Below the pieces are notes generated by a model. The model saw only the letters and a list, made by a program, of their open reading frames with translations. It was not told the DNA's origin and searched no databases. This document shows positions 27,409-37,660 of a stretch of DNA of 64,000 nucleotides, in pieces. Within the stretch, counting starts at the first letter, position 1, and every line of letters begins with the position of its first letter. Source of the DNA: CAVSDF01 sp963726715 (GTDB lineage Bacteria > Bacteroidota > Rhodothermia > Rhodothermales > BA12); the NCBI GenBank assembly GCA_963726715.1, contig CAVSDF010000005.1, positions 310,001 to 374,000 of the forward strand, given 5' to 3'. The translations under genes were made by a program, and so were the position numbers.

Positions 27409-27966
27409 ATGCGTCACCGCCACGCCCTCGCCTCCCGCGCCCTCGCGCTCCGCCTGTTCGCCGCCGCCGTCCCGGTCCTCGGCGTCGCTGCACTTCCGCT
27501 CGCGCTCACCGCCTGCGACTCGAACAACGGCTACCGCGCCGCCGACGTCGACATCTACGCGACCGAGTTCGACGCCGCTCTCCAGTCTGCCCCCGCCGAT
27601 GGCAAGTTTCGCATCGTCGAGTTCGACGTGCCCGCCATCACCGACGGCGTCCTGCGTGCGGGCATGGTGATGGCCTACTTCTACGACGACGTCTCGCGCA
27701 CGTGGACAGCGATGCCCTACACGTACGGCATCGACAACAGCACCCTGCAGGCGACCGACTTCACCGTCACCCTCGGCTTCGCCTTCAAGCGCCGCACGTT
27801 CCAGGTCTTCTACGAGTCGTCGATCGCCGCCGCCGACGTGCCCGCCGAGCGCCGCGCGAACCGTCGCATCAAGCTCGTCGTCGTCGGCCCCGACCTCGCC
27901 GCCTCGAAGCAGGGCCTCGACTGGACGAACTACGCCGCCGTCGCCGCCGCCCTCAACCTGCGCTGA
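27409..27966 (+). CDS. Conserved lipoprotein of unknown function
   Basis: 185 residues, intact. The leader ends LGVAALPLALTACDSNNGY, a lipobox with Asp after the cysteine. The mature part is mostly beta: DGKFRIVEFDVPAITDGVLR, MVMAYFYDDVSRTWTAMPYT, FTVTLGFAFKRRTFQVFYES, and it ends with a helix (LDWTNYAAVAAALNLR). The pattern resembles small Bacteroidota lipoproteins of about 180 residues with a jelly-roll-like core, but I cannot name a domain. It follows the peptidase gene by 126 bases and is closed by a strong bidirectional terminator. Confidence 0.8.
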   Translation: MRHRHALASRALALRLFAAAVPVLGVAALPLALTACDSNNGYRAADVDIYATEFDAALQSAPADGKFRIVEFDVPAITDGVLRAGMVMAYFYDDVSRTWTAMPYTYGIDNSTLQATDFTVTLGFAFKRRTFQVFYESSIAAADVPAERRANRRIKLVVVGPDLAASKQGLDWTNYAAVAAALNLR

Positions 27967-27984
27967 TCGCTGCATTCAAAACGC

Positions 27985-28021
27985 CCGCGGGGCGCCGTCC
28001 GATGTGGATGGCGCCCCGCGG
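27985..28021. terminator. Bidirectional terminator
   Basis: A 12-bp perfect stem (ccgcggggcgcc / ggcgccccgcgg) around a 13-base loop. Plus-strand reading continues tgtcgttt; minus-strand reading continues gcgttttg. It sits between converging genes. Confidence 0.85.
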
Positions 28022-28102
28022 TGTCGTTTATGGTGGGTCGTGGGTTGTGGATGGACAGTGGCGCCCGGCACCGTCTTCCCATCCCCCATCATCCATGCTC
28101 CA

Positions 28103-29377
28103 TCACTCGAGATCCGTGTTCAGCCGGTAGCGGGCGATGCGGTTGTTGCCGGTGTCGGCGACGTAGAGCGTGCGGCGGAAGGTGGCGATGCCCTGCGGGT
28201 CGCGCAGGCGGAGCGGACCGTCGCCCTCGCCGCCGAACGAGACGCGTACCGGGGCAGGGCTGAGGGCGCCCGGAGGCGGTGCGACGCCCTCGACGCCCGC
28301 AGCGTTGAAGACGAAGACGCTGTCCTTGCCCGCGTCGGTCACGAAGAGGTAGTTGGTGCCGTCGGCGGCGTAGGCGAGACCGGTCGGCTGCGAGAAGCGC
28401 CCGAGCGAGTAGAGCGCGCGCCCCTGCGAGGCGCTGCCGAGTTGCCCCGTGTCGGCGTTGTAGACGATGCCGTCGACGGTCTCGGTGACGCGGATGGAGA
28501 GGACGCCGAACTGGATCGGCGTCGGCACGCCGGTCGTCGAGATGGGCGACTGGGCGACGAAGAGGTCGAGGCTCGGCGTGAAGCTCGTCCGCTGCGGCGG
28601 CTGCACGCGCGTGAGCACGGCGATCGGGTTCACCGACGAGAGCAGGCTCGGACGGCTCGCCGAGAGCTGCGTCAGGTTGCGGTCGTTGACGCCGCTCGGC
28701 GTGAACTCCATCACCACGCTCAGCGGCACGATGAGGCCCGGCACCGACGGCCCGCTGCGGGCGACGTAGATGCGGTTGTCTGGCTGGATGGCGACGCTCG
28801 TGAAGCGCACCTGCTCGTCGAAGGCCTGCGGCGTGCGCAGGATGAGCTGCCGCGAGAGGTCGTCGAAGGGATGCCAGATGATGTCTTCGACCTTCGGCTG
28901 CCCGGTGGTGAGGCCCGAGATGCGGTAGACGACCGGCAGGCGCCGGGTGCGCCCCTCGATGAGCGTGTCGCGGCGGGCGGTGACGTAGACCTGAAAACGG
29001 CGGTCCTGGATGACGCTCTGCGCGTCGTAGAGAGGCTGCCCGTTGGCGGTCGAAAACAGAGCCTGCGGCCGCCCGGCGCGGTCGAGCACGTGGACGCCGC
29101 GCGCGTCGAGGACGTAGATGAACTCGTCGAAGCCGACGTAGACATCGACGGGCTTGTCGAACTTGCCGCCGCTGCCGTCGGTGAAGAACGGCTGCACGGG
29201 CACGTAGCCGACGTTGGCGACGGCGTTGGGGTCGATGCGGCCCTGCTCGAAGATCTCGGCGGTGGTGCTGTTCGACTTGGAGCCGAACACGTCGCACCCG
29301 CCGAGCACGAGCGCGGCTGCAAGGGCACAGGCGGGAAGGAAGCGCAGCGTCGTCCGGTGCATCGTCATCATCGTCAT
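28103..29377 (-). CDS. NHL-repeat-like beta-propeller lipoprotein
   Basis: 424 residues, intact. The leader ends ALAAALVLGGCDVFGSKS (lipobox with C-D). Propeller blades are visible as KPVDVYVGFDEFIYVLDARG, SQPTGLAYAADGTNYLFVTD and DPQGIATFRRTLYVADTGNN, the last being a classic NHL motif. It is probably a surface or periplasmic binding scaffold. It is last of six same-strand genes starting at 39847, 35 bases after the PorV-like gene, so it likely belongs to the same transcript. Three ATGs lie close together at the start (29377, 29368, 29362 region); the first gives a longer basic head. Confidence 0.85.
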   Translation of the reverse strand: MTMMTMHRTTLRFLPACALAAALVLGGCDVFGSKSNSTTAEIFEQGRIDPNAVANVGYVPVQPFFTDGSGGKFDKPVDVYVGFDEFIYVLDARGVHVLDRAGRPQALFSTANGQPLYDAQSVIQDRRFQVYVTARRDTLIEGRTRRLPVVYRISGLTTGQPKVEDIIWHPFDDLSRQLILRTPQAFDEQVRFTSVAIQPDNRIYVARSGPSVPGLIVPLSVVMEFTPSGVNDRNLTQLSASRPSLLSSVNPIAVLTRVQPPQRTSFTPSLDLFVAQSPISTTGVPTPIQFGVLSIRVTETVDGIVYNADTGQLGSASQGRALYSLGRFSQPTGLAYAADGTNYLFVTDAGKDSVFVFNAAGVEGVAPPPGALSPAPVRVSFGGEGDGPLRLRDPQGIATFRRTLYVADTGNNRIARYRLNTDLE

Positions 29378-29412
29378 CGAAATCGTGGGGGCGGCGGTCG
29401 GCTCGGTCTGGA

Positions 29413-30432
29413 TTACAGGCCGAGGCGGATGCCGAGGGCGTGGACGTTGCCGAGGCGGTCGAAGCGCGAGAAGCCGTAGTCGAGTGCCACGTGGCGCCCG
29501 GCGAAGGGCACGCTGAGGCTGGCGCCCGCGCTGCCGGCGTACTCGCCCGCGCCGAAGCGCGTCGCCGCGCGCAGCATCAGCACGTCGCGGAAGGAATATT
29601 CGCCTGCGAGGCCGAGTGCCTCGGCGTTGTCGTTCGGGCGCGAGAGCTGGGCCGTCGCCACGACCGCGTGGTCGCCGCGGCGGTAGGCGTCGTAGGAGAG
29701 GCCGAGGAGAAAGGTCGTCGGCATCGTGATCGACTCGAACTCGCTCTCGGTGACGAGCCCGCCATCGGCGGTCGGGTCCTCGCGCACGAGCGACCCATTT
29801 GGCGTGGCGTCGAGGCCGAAGTTCTTGATCGCGACGCCCATCCGCGCGCCCGTCGAGCCGATGCGGTAGAAGATGCCGAGGTCGGCGGCGGCGCTCTGCG
29901 TCGTCAGCCCGGCGGTCGACTCGCGGACGTAGCGGGCGGTGAGGCCGTACGAGAAGAGGTCGGTGAGCTGCTGCGAGACCGTCGCGCCGATGCCGACATC
30001 GACGAAGCGAAACGTCTCCCCGGTGCCCTCGGGCGCCGTCTCGCTCGTCACGTCCATCGACCCCGAGTCCAGCGTTTGCAGGCTCAGGCCGAGCGTGAAC
30101 GGCCCGGCGGGCCGCGTGATGCCGACGAAGTTGGTCGAGAGAAGGTCGCCGTCGTAGTAGCTGACGCGCCCGGCGGTGATCTGCGTGCCGGTCGTCTGCG
30201 CGGCGAGCGCGGGGTTCCAGTAGAGGCTCGACGCGTCGTTGGCGGTCGTCACGCCGGTACCGCCCATCCCCACCGAGCGGGCGTCGGAGGGGAGTTTGAG
30301 GAACTGGAAGCCGACCGTTCCGGCGCGGTCGGTGCCGAAGGCGGGCAGCAGCTGCGCGGATGCCACGGGGGCGAGCACGGCCCCGGCGAGGCCGAGCGCG
30401 GCGGCGGCGGAGAGCAGGGGAGGTCGCATCAT
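29413..30432 (-). CDS. PorV/PorQ-family outer-membrane protein
   Basis: 339 residues, intact. The signal peptide (LSAAAALGLAGAVLAPVASAQ) is followed by the family-defining N-terminus TVGFQFLKLPSDARSVGMGG and TGVTTANDASSLYWNPALAA. The rest alternates beta strands of a 14-strand FadL-like barrel and ends GNVHALGIRLGL. In Bacteroidota, PorV shuttles type IX substrates at the outer membrane and PorQ-like paralogues accompany surface systems. Next to a TonB receptor and sorting-domain proteins it may be dedicated to them. Double ATG at 30432/30429. Confidence 0.9.
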   Translation of the reverse strand: MMRPPLLSAAAALGLAGAVLAPVASAQLLPAFGTDRAGTVGFQFLKLPSDARSVGMGGTGVTTANDASSLYWNPALAAQTTGTQITAGRVSYYDGDLLSTNFVGITRPAGPFTLGLSLQTLDSGSMDVTSETAPEGTGETFRFVDVGIGATVSQQLTDLFSYGLTARYVRESTAGLTTQSAAADLGIFYRIGSTGARMGVAIKNFGLDATPNGSLVREDPTADGGLVTESEFESITMPTTFLLGLSYDAYRRGDHAVVATAQLSRPNDNAEALGLAGEYSFRDVLMLRAATRFGAGEYAGSAGASLSVPFAGRHVALDYGFSRFDRLGNVHALGIRLGL

Positions 30433-30533
30433 CGGAGAGGAATCGAAAGGCCAGCCAGAACGGCGGGGCAGGGCAGCACGGAGGAGATGTAGGCGGGTCT
30501 CAGACCCACCCGATCCGGGCGCCCGTCGCCGCA

Positions 30534-33443
30534 TCAGAAGCGGTAGGCGAGGCCGAAGAGAATGTGGCGCTGCGGCAGGTAGCGCGCCGGGTTGAAGGGC
30601 GGCAGGCCGGTCGTCGAGGGGTCTTCGTAGCGCGGGTCGCGGACGCCTTCGAGCACGTCGTAGTCGGCGTTGCCGCGAAGCTCGGTGAAGTCGCGGCTCC
30701 GGTCGACGCGCGGGTAGGCGCGCCCGGTCACCGGGTTCACGATGACGCTGTTGTCCTGGTCGAAGAGGTTCGTCACTTCGAGCGAGGCGGCGAGGTCGTT
30801 CTTGCCGATGCGGAAGCGGCGCTCGGCGCTCAGGTCGAACCACCACCACGGACGCGCCCACCTTGCGAGTAGCGCGCCTCGGGGGCCTGCACGGTCCGGT
30901 AGATGGGCCGCCAGTCGGCCTCGCCGGTCACCGGGTTGCGCTGGTTGCCCGACGAACTCGGCGGGCGTGTAGCGCTGCCCCGCGCGGAGCGTCGAGGAGA
31001 GGTAGACGCGGAAGCGCCGCAGGCCGGGCACGCCGAAGAGCGGCGCGCCGTTGCCGTGGCTGTAGGTCAGCGATCCCTTGACGTCGTACGGACGGTCCCA
31101 CGCGAGCGGCGTCTCGACGGTGTTGTCGATGCCGCCGTTCTGCAGGTACTGCTGGAGCGCGTCGTTGTTGGTCGACGAGAGGCCCGTCGCCTTCGACACC
31201 GACGCCGACACCTGCCCGGTGAACTTGCGCCCGATCCGCTTGAAGTACGACGCTTCGAGGCCGCGCACGCGCGCGAAGTCGCCGTTGACGCGGAAGGCGC
31301 GCACCGTCTGACGCCCCGACGCGTCGGCGATGGCGACATCTTCGACGGTGATGAAGTCGAACTTGTCGCGCCAGAAGGCCGTCACCGTCAGCACGTCGTT
31401 GGCCGTGATCTGGCTCTTGAGGCCGATCTCGTAGCTGATGTCGACTTCGGGGTCCAGGTCGGGGTTGCCGAGGTCGGCGAAGAAGCTAGCGGTCCTGGTA
31501 GAACGGGTCGAGGCCGGTGTAGACGAACGTCGGGTGCGGCTGCTGCGTCGAGTGGCCGTAGTTGAAGTAGAGGACCTGGTTGTCCTGCACCGGGAAGCTC
31601 ACGCGCAGCTTCGGCAGCAGGCGGTTCTTCCAGCGGAGGCCGAAGATTTTGGCGGTGCCGTCGCGGTACGACTCGCGGATCTCGTCGAGGATCGGCGCGT
31701 CGGGGTTCTCGACGAGCTTGTCGACGTACGACCCTGCCGCCCAGTATTCGTAGCGGAGGCCGATGTTGGCGATGAGGCCGCGGTAGCGGATCTGGCCGGT
31801 CGTGAAGAGCGCGCCGCGCTGCGGCTGGACGCTCCAGATGTCGGAGGCGGCTCCGAGCCGGTTCGAGACTGGTCGTGTCGCCACCTGCGGTCACGATCCG
31901 GGCGCCGACCCACGGGCGCACCACGTCGATCCACTGGTAGTCGTTGCGCTTGTGCTCGAGGCCGCTGTCGATGCGCCACGCGCGGTCGCGGGCGAAGAGC
32001 GTGTAGGTGGCCTTGAGGGTCAGTTCCTCGGCGAAGTGGTCGTGCCAGCGCGTCGCGATGCCGCCGTTGTTGAAGAATCCGGGGCCGGGCAGGATGAACA
32101 GACCGTTCGGGTCGGGCGGCGCGCCACCGGCGGTGAAGACGTTGCCGGGATACTCGAGGATGCTCTCGGGGTCGAGTTCGCTGTCGATGTTCTCGGGGCG
32201 CCAGTCGCGGCCGTTGGCGTCGGCGCGGAGGCGGGTGAAGAGGCGCGAGAGCTGGATGTCGTAGAACGAGCGCAGCGACGGGTTGTGGCTGAAGCGGAGG
32301 TACGAGAGGTTCGAGCGCTGCGCAAACGTGTTCGCACGGTCGGGCTGGAGCACGAAGGCGTACTGGAAGCCCGGCGCCACGGTCGCATCGTTGCCCGTCA
32401 CCTGCAACATCCGCGTGTTCTGGTTGACCGTCAGCGACTGCTGGATGGCGCCCGTGAGCCGCATCCCCGGACGAAACTCGTAGGTCAGCTTGGCGAGGCC
32501 GTTCCAGCGGTTCGCCGCGCGCGGCAGGAGGGCCGTCCCGTCGACGATCGACGAGCGGAGCGTGTCGGGGTTGGTCGTCTGGCGCGTGAAGCCGTCTTCC
32601 AACTCGACCTGTGCGGCGGTGAAGAAGCGCAGCTTCTTGCGGATCACCGGCCCGCCGACCGACAACTCGTAGAGGTCGGTGCGGAAATTCGAGGCGGCGT
32701 TGGAGTTGAATCCGAAGTCGTCGCGCTTGTGGCCGAACGAGGCGCGAAGCTCGTCGGTGCCGTCCTGCGTGCGCACGCTGATGACGCCGCTCGTCGCTCC
32801 GCCCACATCGGCACCGACGCCCCCTGTCGTCACTTCGACGTCCGAGAAGGCGTTCGAACCGAGGTCGAGGCCGAAGCCGGTGCCGGAGAGCGGGTCCTTG
32901 GCGCTCACGCCGTCGACGACGAAGCCGGTCTCGTTGGCGCGCCCGCCGCGGATGTAGAGGCCGGTCGGGTCGAGTGTCACGCCCGCCTGCTGCGCGACGA
33001 CGCCCTGCACGGCGCGCACCGGGGCCGCCTCGATCTGATCCTGCGTGATCGTCACCGACGACGCGGCGCGCTCGACGTCCACGAGCGGACGCTCGCCGAC
33101 GACGATGACCTCGTCGACCGCGTCGGCGCCGGTTTCGCCGAGGACGATGTCGAGCTTCGTCTCTTGCCCCTCACGGACCGCGATGCCGGTGAACAGCTTG
33201 CGTCTCGTAGCCGATGTACGACGCCTGGATGTTGTACGAGCCAGGGCGCAGGCCGCGAATCTCGTAGAGCCCGTCGATGTCGCTCGTGGCACCCTGCGCC
33301 GTACCGACGACGACGATGTTGGCGCCGGGGAGCGTCTCGCCGGTGTCGTCCTTGACGGTGCCCGCGATGCGGCCCTGCGCGGCGGCGCCGGGAGCAAGGC
33401 CCGCAGCGGCGGCGAGGACGAGGAGCAGGGGCAGCAGGCGCAT
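30534..33443 (-). CDS. TonB-dependent receptor with carboxypeptidase-D-like N-domain, frameshifted
   Basis: About 970 codons. The signal peptide (LLPLLLVLAAAAGLAPGAAA) precedes a CarbopepD_reg-like domain: GRIAGTVKDDTGETLPGANI and LYEIRGLRPGSYNIQASYIG. Next come a TonB-box-like acidic stretch (DAVDEVIVVGERPLVD), a plug (VRAVQGVVAQQAGVTLDPTG, YIRGGRANETGFVVDGV) and a barrel ending FGLAYRF, with the usual C-terminal Phe. Frames change near 33195, 31870, 31490 and, as a compensating pair, near 30950 and 30855. It imports or binds an unknown ligand, energised by TonB. It lies in the middle of the six-gene surface cluster. Confidence 0.9.
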
Positions 33444-33563
33444 CGGAAGCAGCGGGCGCGTCGGGCGGGAGCGCATCGGGCGGGAGAGATCAGGGCACGA
33501 ATGAGAGACCGAACGGGGTGCCGGGCGAACCGGGCGCACGGGCGGCGGTCACGGGGCGAACCG

Positions 33564-35210
33564 TCACGGACTGAAGCGGAGCGCTTCGAGGAACGCGCGG
33601 ATGACGAGGCGTCCGCCGTCCTGCGCGCCGGTGGCGGTGAGCAGGATCGGGGCGCCGTTCGTCTCGCTGACGACGGGCACGCTGATGAGCGCGACGGTCG
33701 GGCGTCCGTCGGCGCCGGTGCGGTACGAGATGGCGGCGCTCGGGCCGGGCCAGATGCCGAAGGTGAAGCGGCGCGTCTGGTAGCCGAAGGCGGCGTCGTA
33801 GAGCGTGAACGTGCGCGAATCGCTGGCCTCGTAGGGCAGCGTCGTGAGCACGAAGGCGCCGGTCTTGAGCGCCGGCAGGGTGCCGCTGAAGCCGGGGAGC
33901 GCGCGCTTGGGCGTCACGGGGGCACCGTTGTCGAGGCTGATCGAGCGGACCGAGTCGGGCACGGGCACGAGGCGCGTGATCGGCAGCAGGAAGAGCGCCG
34001 GGTTGTCGAGGTTGTCCTGGAAGTCCGACGACGACTGCGGCACGGTGACCGGCGTGTGGACGATCAGGCGGCCGCCGCCGTCGAAGAACTTCTGCATCGC
34101 CGGGGCGGCGAAGGGCAGGTTGTAGCGGCTCGGCGAGTCGGTTGCCTGCGTGCTCACCCAGTAGATGGCGTCGAAGAGCGCGAGCGTTTCGCGGAGCGCC
34201 GGTTCCTGCGTCGGGCCAAGCAGCGGCGAGCGCGTGGCGATGCCGGTCGAGCCGGTCACGAACGGCGAGGCGACGTTCCACACGTCGGGCGTGACACCGC
34301 CGAAGGCCTCGCGCAGGATGCCGAGGTGGTACCCGATGACGACGTTGTTCGACGGCTTGCGGTAGTCGTTGACGACGAGGACGCGCGTCTTCGGCTTCTT
34401 GACGTACCACGGCGTCGTCGCGCCCCGCGCCGGGTAGCGAACGATGGCGCTCGTCGTGTCGGTCTGGTCGGCGGCGCGGGCGTAGAGCGTGTTGCGGGCG
34501 TTCAGGCGCAGGCCGGGCACGCTAATGTTGGTGCGCTGGAACGTGCGCCCGAGGTAGACGCGCGCGGTCGTGGTCGTCTGCGCCGCGTTGGAGCGGTCGA
34601 TCTCGCCCACGAGCGTCACGTACTGCGCGTCGGCGGGGAGGCTGACGAACGTCGTCGAGTCGTTGAGCGAGATCTCGACGCGGGCGAGGTTGGTGATGCC
34701 TTCGGGGTCACTCGCGTTCAGGCCGAAGGAGGCAATCGTAAACGTCGTATCGGGCGGCACGTCGGTGCGGCTGATCTCGATCGAGGGGGGGCTGTTGCGG
34801 ATCGGGAAAACGGTCCGCGCGGGGGTGGGGTCTTTGGCGCCCTTGTTGTCGATCGCGCGCACCTCGACGACCACGTTGGCCGTGCGCGAGCCGCGGGCGA
34901 TGGGCAGCAGGATCGTCGTGTCCCGAGCGGTCGTGCGCGTCCACCCGACCTCGGGGCCGGGCGTGGCGCCGCCGTCGGCGTAGTAGCGCAGTTCGTAGGC
35001 GGCGACGAAGCCGTCGGGGTCGGTGCCCGACCACGAGAGGGCGATGGTCGACGAGAGGCGGTCGGCCTCTTCGATCTGACCCACGAGCGTCGACGCGCGG
35101 ACGCTCAGTTCGGTCGTCGGCGGGGCGTTGTCGTTCGGCGTGCCCGAGATGCCGCCGTCGCACGCGGAGAGCGTTGCGGTGGCGAGGACGAGCAGGAAAA
35201 GTCGTTTCAC
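33564..35210 (-). CDS. Lipoprotein with fibronectin-like and amidotransferase-like parts
   Basis: 548 residues from GTG 35210, intact. The leader LFLLVLATATLSACDGGIS is a lipobox. A first fibronectin-III-like domain reads TIALSWSGTDPDGFVAAYEL and RYYADGGATPGPEVGWTRTT; a second beta domain includes NLARVEISLNDSTTFVSLPA. The C-terminal half begins KPKTRVLVVNDYRKPSNN and contains FDAIYWVSTQATDSPSRYNL and FFDGGGRLIVHTPV, resembling the class-I glutamine-amidotransferase-like fold found in some surface proteins. No catalytic cysteine is evident, so it is probably a binding domain. Middle gene of the surface cluster. Confidence 0.8.
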   Translation of the reverse strand: MKRLFLLVLATATLSACDGGISGTPNDNAPPTTELSVRASTLVGQIEEADRLSSTIALSWSGTDPDGFVAAYELRYYADGGATPGPEVGWTRTTARDTTILLPIARGSRTANVVVEVRAIDNKGAKDPTPARTVFPIRNSPPSIEISRTDVPPDTTFTIASFGLNASDPEGITNLARVEISLNDSTTFVSLPADAQYVTLVGEIDRSNAAQTTTTARVYLGRTFQRTNISVPGLRLNARNTLYARAADQTDTTSAIVRYPARGATTPWYVKKPKTRVLVVNDYRKPSNNVVIGYHLGILREAFGGVTPDVWNVASPFVTGSTGIATRSPLLGPTQEPALRETLALFDAIYWVSTQATDSPSRYNLPFAAPAMQKFFDGGGRLIVHTPVTVPQSSSDFQDNLDNPALFLLPITRLVPVPDSVRSISLDNGAPVTPKRALPGFSGTLPALKTGAFVLTTLPYEASDSRTFTLYDAAFGYQTRRFTFGIWPGPSAAISYRTGADGRPTVALISVPVVSETNGAPILLTATGAQDGGRLVIRAFLEALRFSP

Positions 35211-35310
35211 TGGGATCTGGGAAGGTGCCCGCGCCCTCCGCCGCTGCAAGCGCGACGGAGGGCATCAGGCCACCGGGTGGGACGTGCGGGCAGCGTGCCC
35301 GCCGCCGCCT

Positions 35311-37581
35311 TTACTTGACCACCACGAGCGAGCGCGTGACGGACGAGGCGCCCTGCGTCAGGCGCACGACGTAGACACCCGAGGCGAGGGCCTGCGTCTC
35401 GAACGTCGCCGTGTGCTCGCCCGGCAGGACGGCACCCTCGACGAGCGTCGCGACGCGGCGCCCGGTGAGGTCGAAGAGGTCGATCGTGACCGCGTCGGCC
35501 GTGGCCGTGCGGTACGTGAACGTCGCCGCGCCACGGGCCGGGTTCGGGCGACGGGGCGAGGAGCGCGAGGCCGCTCGCGCGGTCCTCACCGGCGACTGCG
35601 GTGGCGCGCGCGAGGTCGCTCGGCACTTCCGGCTCCAGCTTGAAGTTGTTGAACGAGTAGTCCCACAGCCCCTGGATGAATGTGAACCGGGTGCCGACGG
35701 CGAGCGTCGTGTTGTAGAGCGGCGTCTTCGAGATGGCGAGCGAGAAGTCGTTCACACGGATCACCGCGGTTGCGGCGGCGCCCGACGTCTGGATGAGGAA
35801 CTCGCCGAAGTTGCCGGCCCCGCCATCGGCGTTGGTGTTCGTCACGACCACGTTGTTGACGCGCACGAGCATTCCCTCGTGAGCCTCGGCGGTTGCCGGG
35901 TCGGAGAGGTCGGTCGTCGTGACAGCCTTGTAGAGGTACGGTGTCGCCTTGTCGACGGCTGGCGTAGGTGACGGCGGTGAGGCGCGTCTGGCCGTTCGAC
36001 TCGGTGACGGTGGCCGCGGTGATGCGGATGCGGTCGCCGCGGCGGAGCACGGTCGTTGCCCGCCGTCGCCTCAAGCACGATGCCCGACCACGCGGCGAGC
36101 GTGGCGTCGTCCTGGATCGAAACGAAGCCCGACTGATCGGGGCTGGACGTCACGATGGCGGTGATGTCGAGGTCGCCTGTAGCGGTGAAGACGCCGTTGG
36201 CGAACGGGCTGTCGCCGACGCCGCCGGTGGCCGTGCGCTGGATGTGGTCGATCTTGCGGATGCCGCCTGCGAGCACGCGGAAGGCGCGCAGCGGGCTGTC
36301 GGTGCTGCGGTTCTGGTCGTCGGTCGCGCGGACGGAGTACTCGATGAACGCGCCATCGACGAGGGCTGCCTGGGGGATGAGGCCCGAGTACGGCGTGCCG
36401 CTGGCCGTCGGCGTGCCTGCCGCGAGCGTCACTTCCGAGAACTGCGTCGTGCCCGCGCGGCGGTACTTGAGGATGACACCCGAGACGACCGCGCCCGGCG
36501 CGGCCTGCACGTCGGCGGTGATGCGCTCGGTGCCCGTGCCGCGCACGATGGGGCTCGTGTTGCGCACGTTGGCAACCGCCGGGAGCGCCCGCCGTCACCG
36601 TCACATCTCCGTCCTCGAACGGGCGTGAAGTTGATCGACAGGTTCGGGTTGAAGTAGTTGACGAAGTCCGACGTGTAGGGGAGCGTGAAGCCCTCGATGT
36701 TGACGCGCGACGCCGACGGCGGGCGGCACGTAGGGCGTCGTACGGACGTTGAAGCCGCCGCTCTGGTACGTCGCGTCTGTGTTGCGGTCGTTGCGGTAGC
36801 GCACCGAGAGGTCGTTCTGGTAGATGAACGTCGTCCGCTCGGTGTTGGCGTAGGTCACGTTGAAGCGCCCGGAAAGACCGGCGGCGTTCGTCTCGACCTG
36901 CAACCCTTCGATGCGCACGTACTCAGCGCCGTTGTTCGGGAAGGTGGCGAAGTTGAGCGTCGCCTGCGGGTTGTTGGAGGCCGGGTCGGCGGGAGCGGGC
37001 TTGTTGAGGTCCGCAAGCGCCACCGTGATCGGGCGCCCGAGTGCGTCGGGGTAGGTCGCGCGGTAGTTCTGCGAGATGACCTCGACCGATGTCGGCGAGA
37101 GCTGCACGGCGCCGCCGAAGTAGGCGAGCGTGCCGGTGAACTTGACGACCGCGCCGGGGGCGAGGTTCTTGAGCCCGTCGGTGTCGTAGGCGCCGTCGAC
37201 GACCTGGATCACGTAGCCGCGCATGCCGGCCGGGTCGGCCGCCGCCGCCACGTCGCGCACGAACACGTGCACGCGCCCGACGCGTCCGTTCGACGCGCTC
37301 GCAAGGCCCGACGAGAGCGGGTCGGAGAGCAGCACGCTGGTGAAGCGCACGAGCGTGTCGCTGGATGTGGCCCCGTTGGACGAGCGGTCGAAGTAACGGC
37401 TCTGGAAGAGGCGCTGGAAGACTGCCGCAGGGATCGTGCCTGCGGCCTGCAACTGCTGGGCCTTGAGGACCGAGTCCTGCGAGACGGCGAAGATCTGCTT
37501 GACGGTGACGTCAAAGGTCTGCGCGGCAGCGGGCACGGCCGATGCAGCGGCGAGGACCGCGAGTGTAGCGAGGCGACGCAT
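35311..37581 (-). CDS. Secreted protein with OB-like domains and Por-type sorting tail, frameshifted
   Basis: About 757 codons. The signal peptide LATLAVLAAASAVPAAAQ is followed by beta-rich domains (VVKFTGTLAYFGGAVQLSPT, YVRIEGLQVETNAAGLSGRF). Later come FANGVFTATGDLDITAIVTS and MLVRVNNVVVTNTNADGGAG with GEFLIQTSGAAATAVIRVND, which resemble the OB/DUF5689-type domains common in Bacteroidota exoproteins. The C-terminus is a type IX sorting domain: VTIDLFDLTGRRVATLVEGA and SGVYVVRLTQGASSVTRSLV. Frames change near 36717, 36605, 36060, 35960 and 35555. Cargo for export to the cell surface; binding partner unknown. Confidence 0.78.
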
Positions 37582-37660
37582 GGAGGTTGGGATGGGAGTG
37601 GAGGACACGAAAGAGGCAGCACGGCCGGGCGCCCGCTCGGGCGTCGGCGTCGGTTGAGAG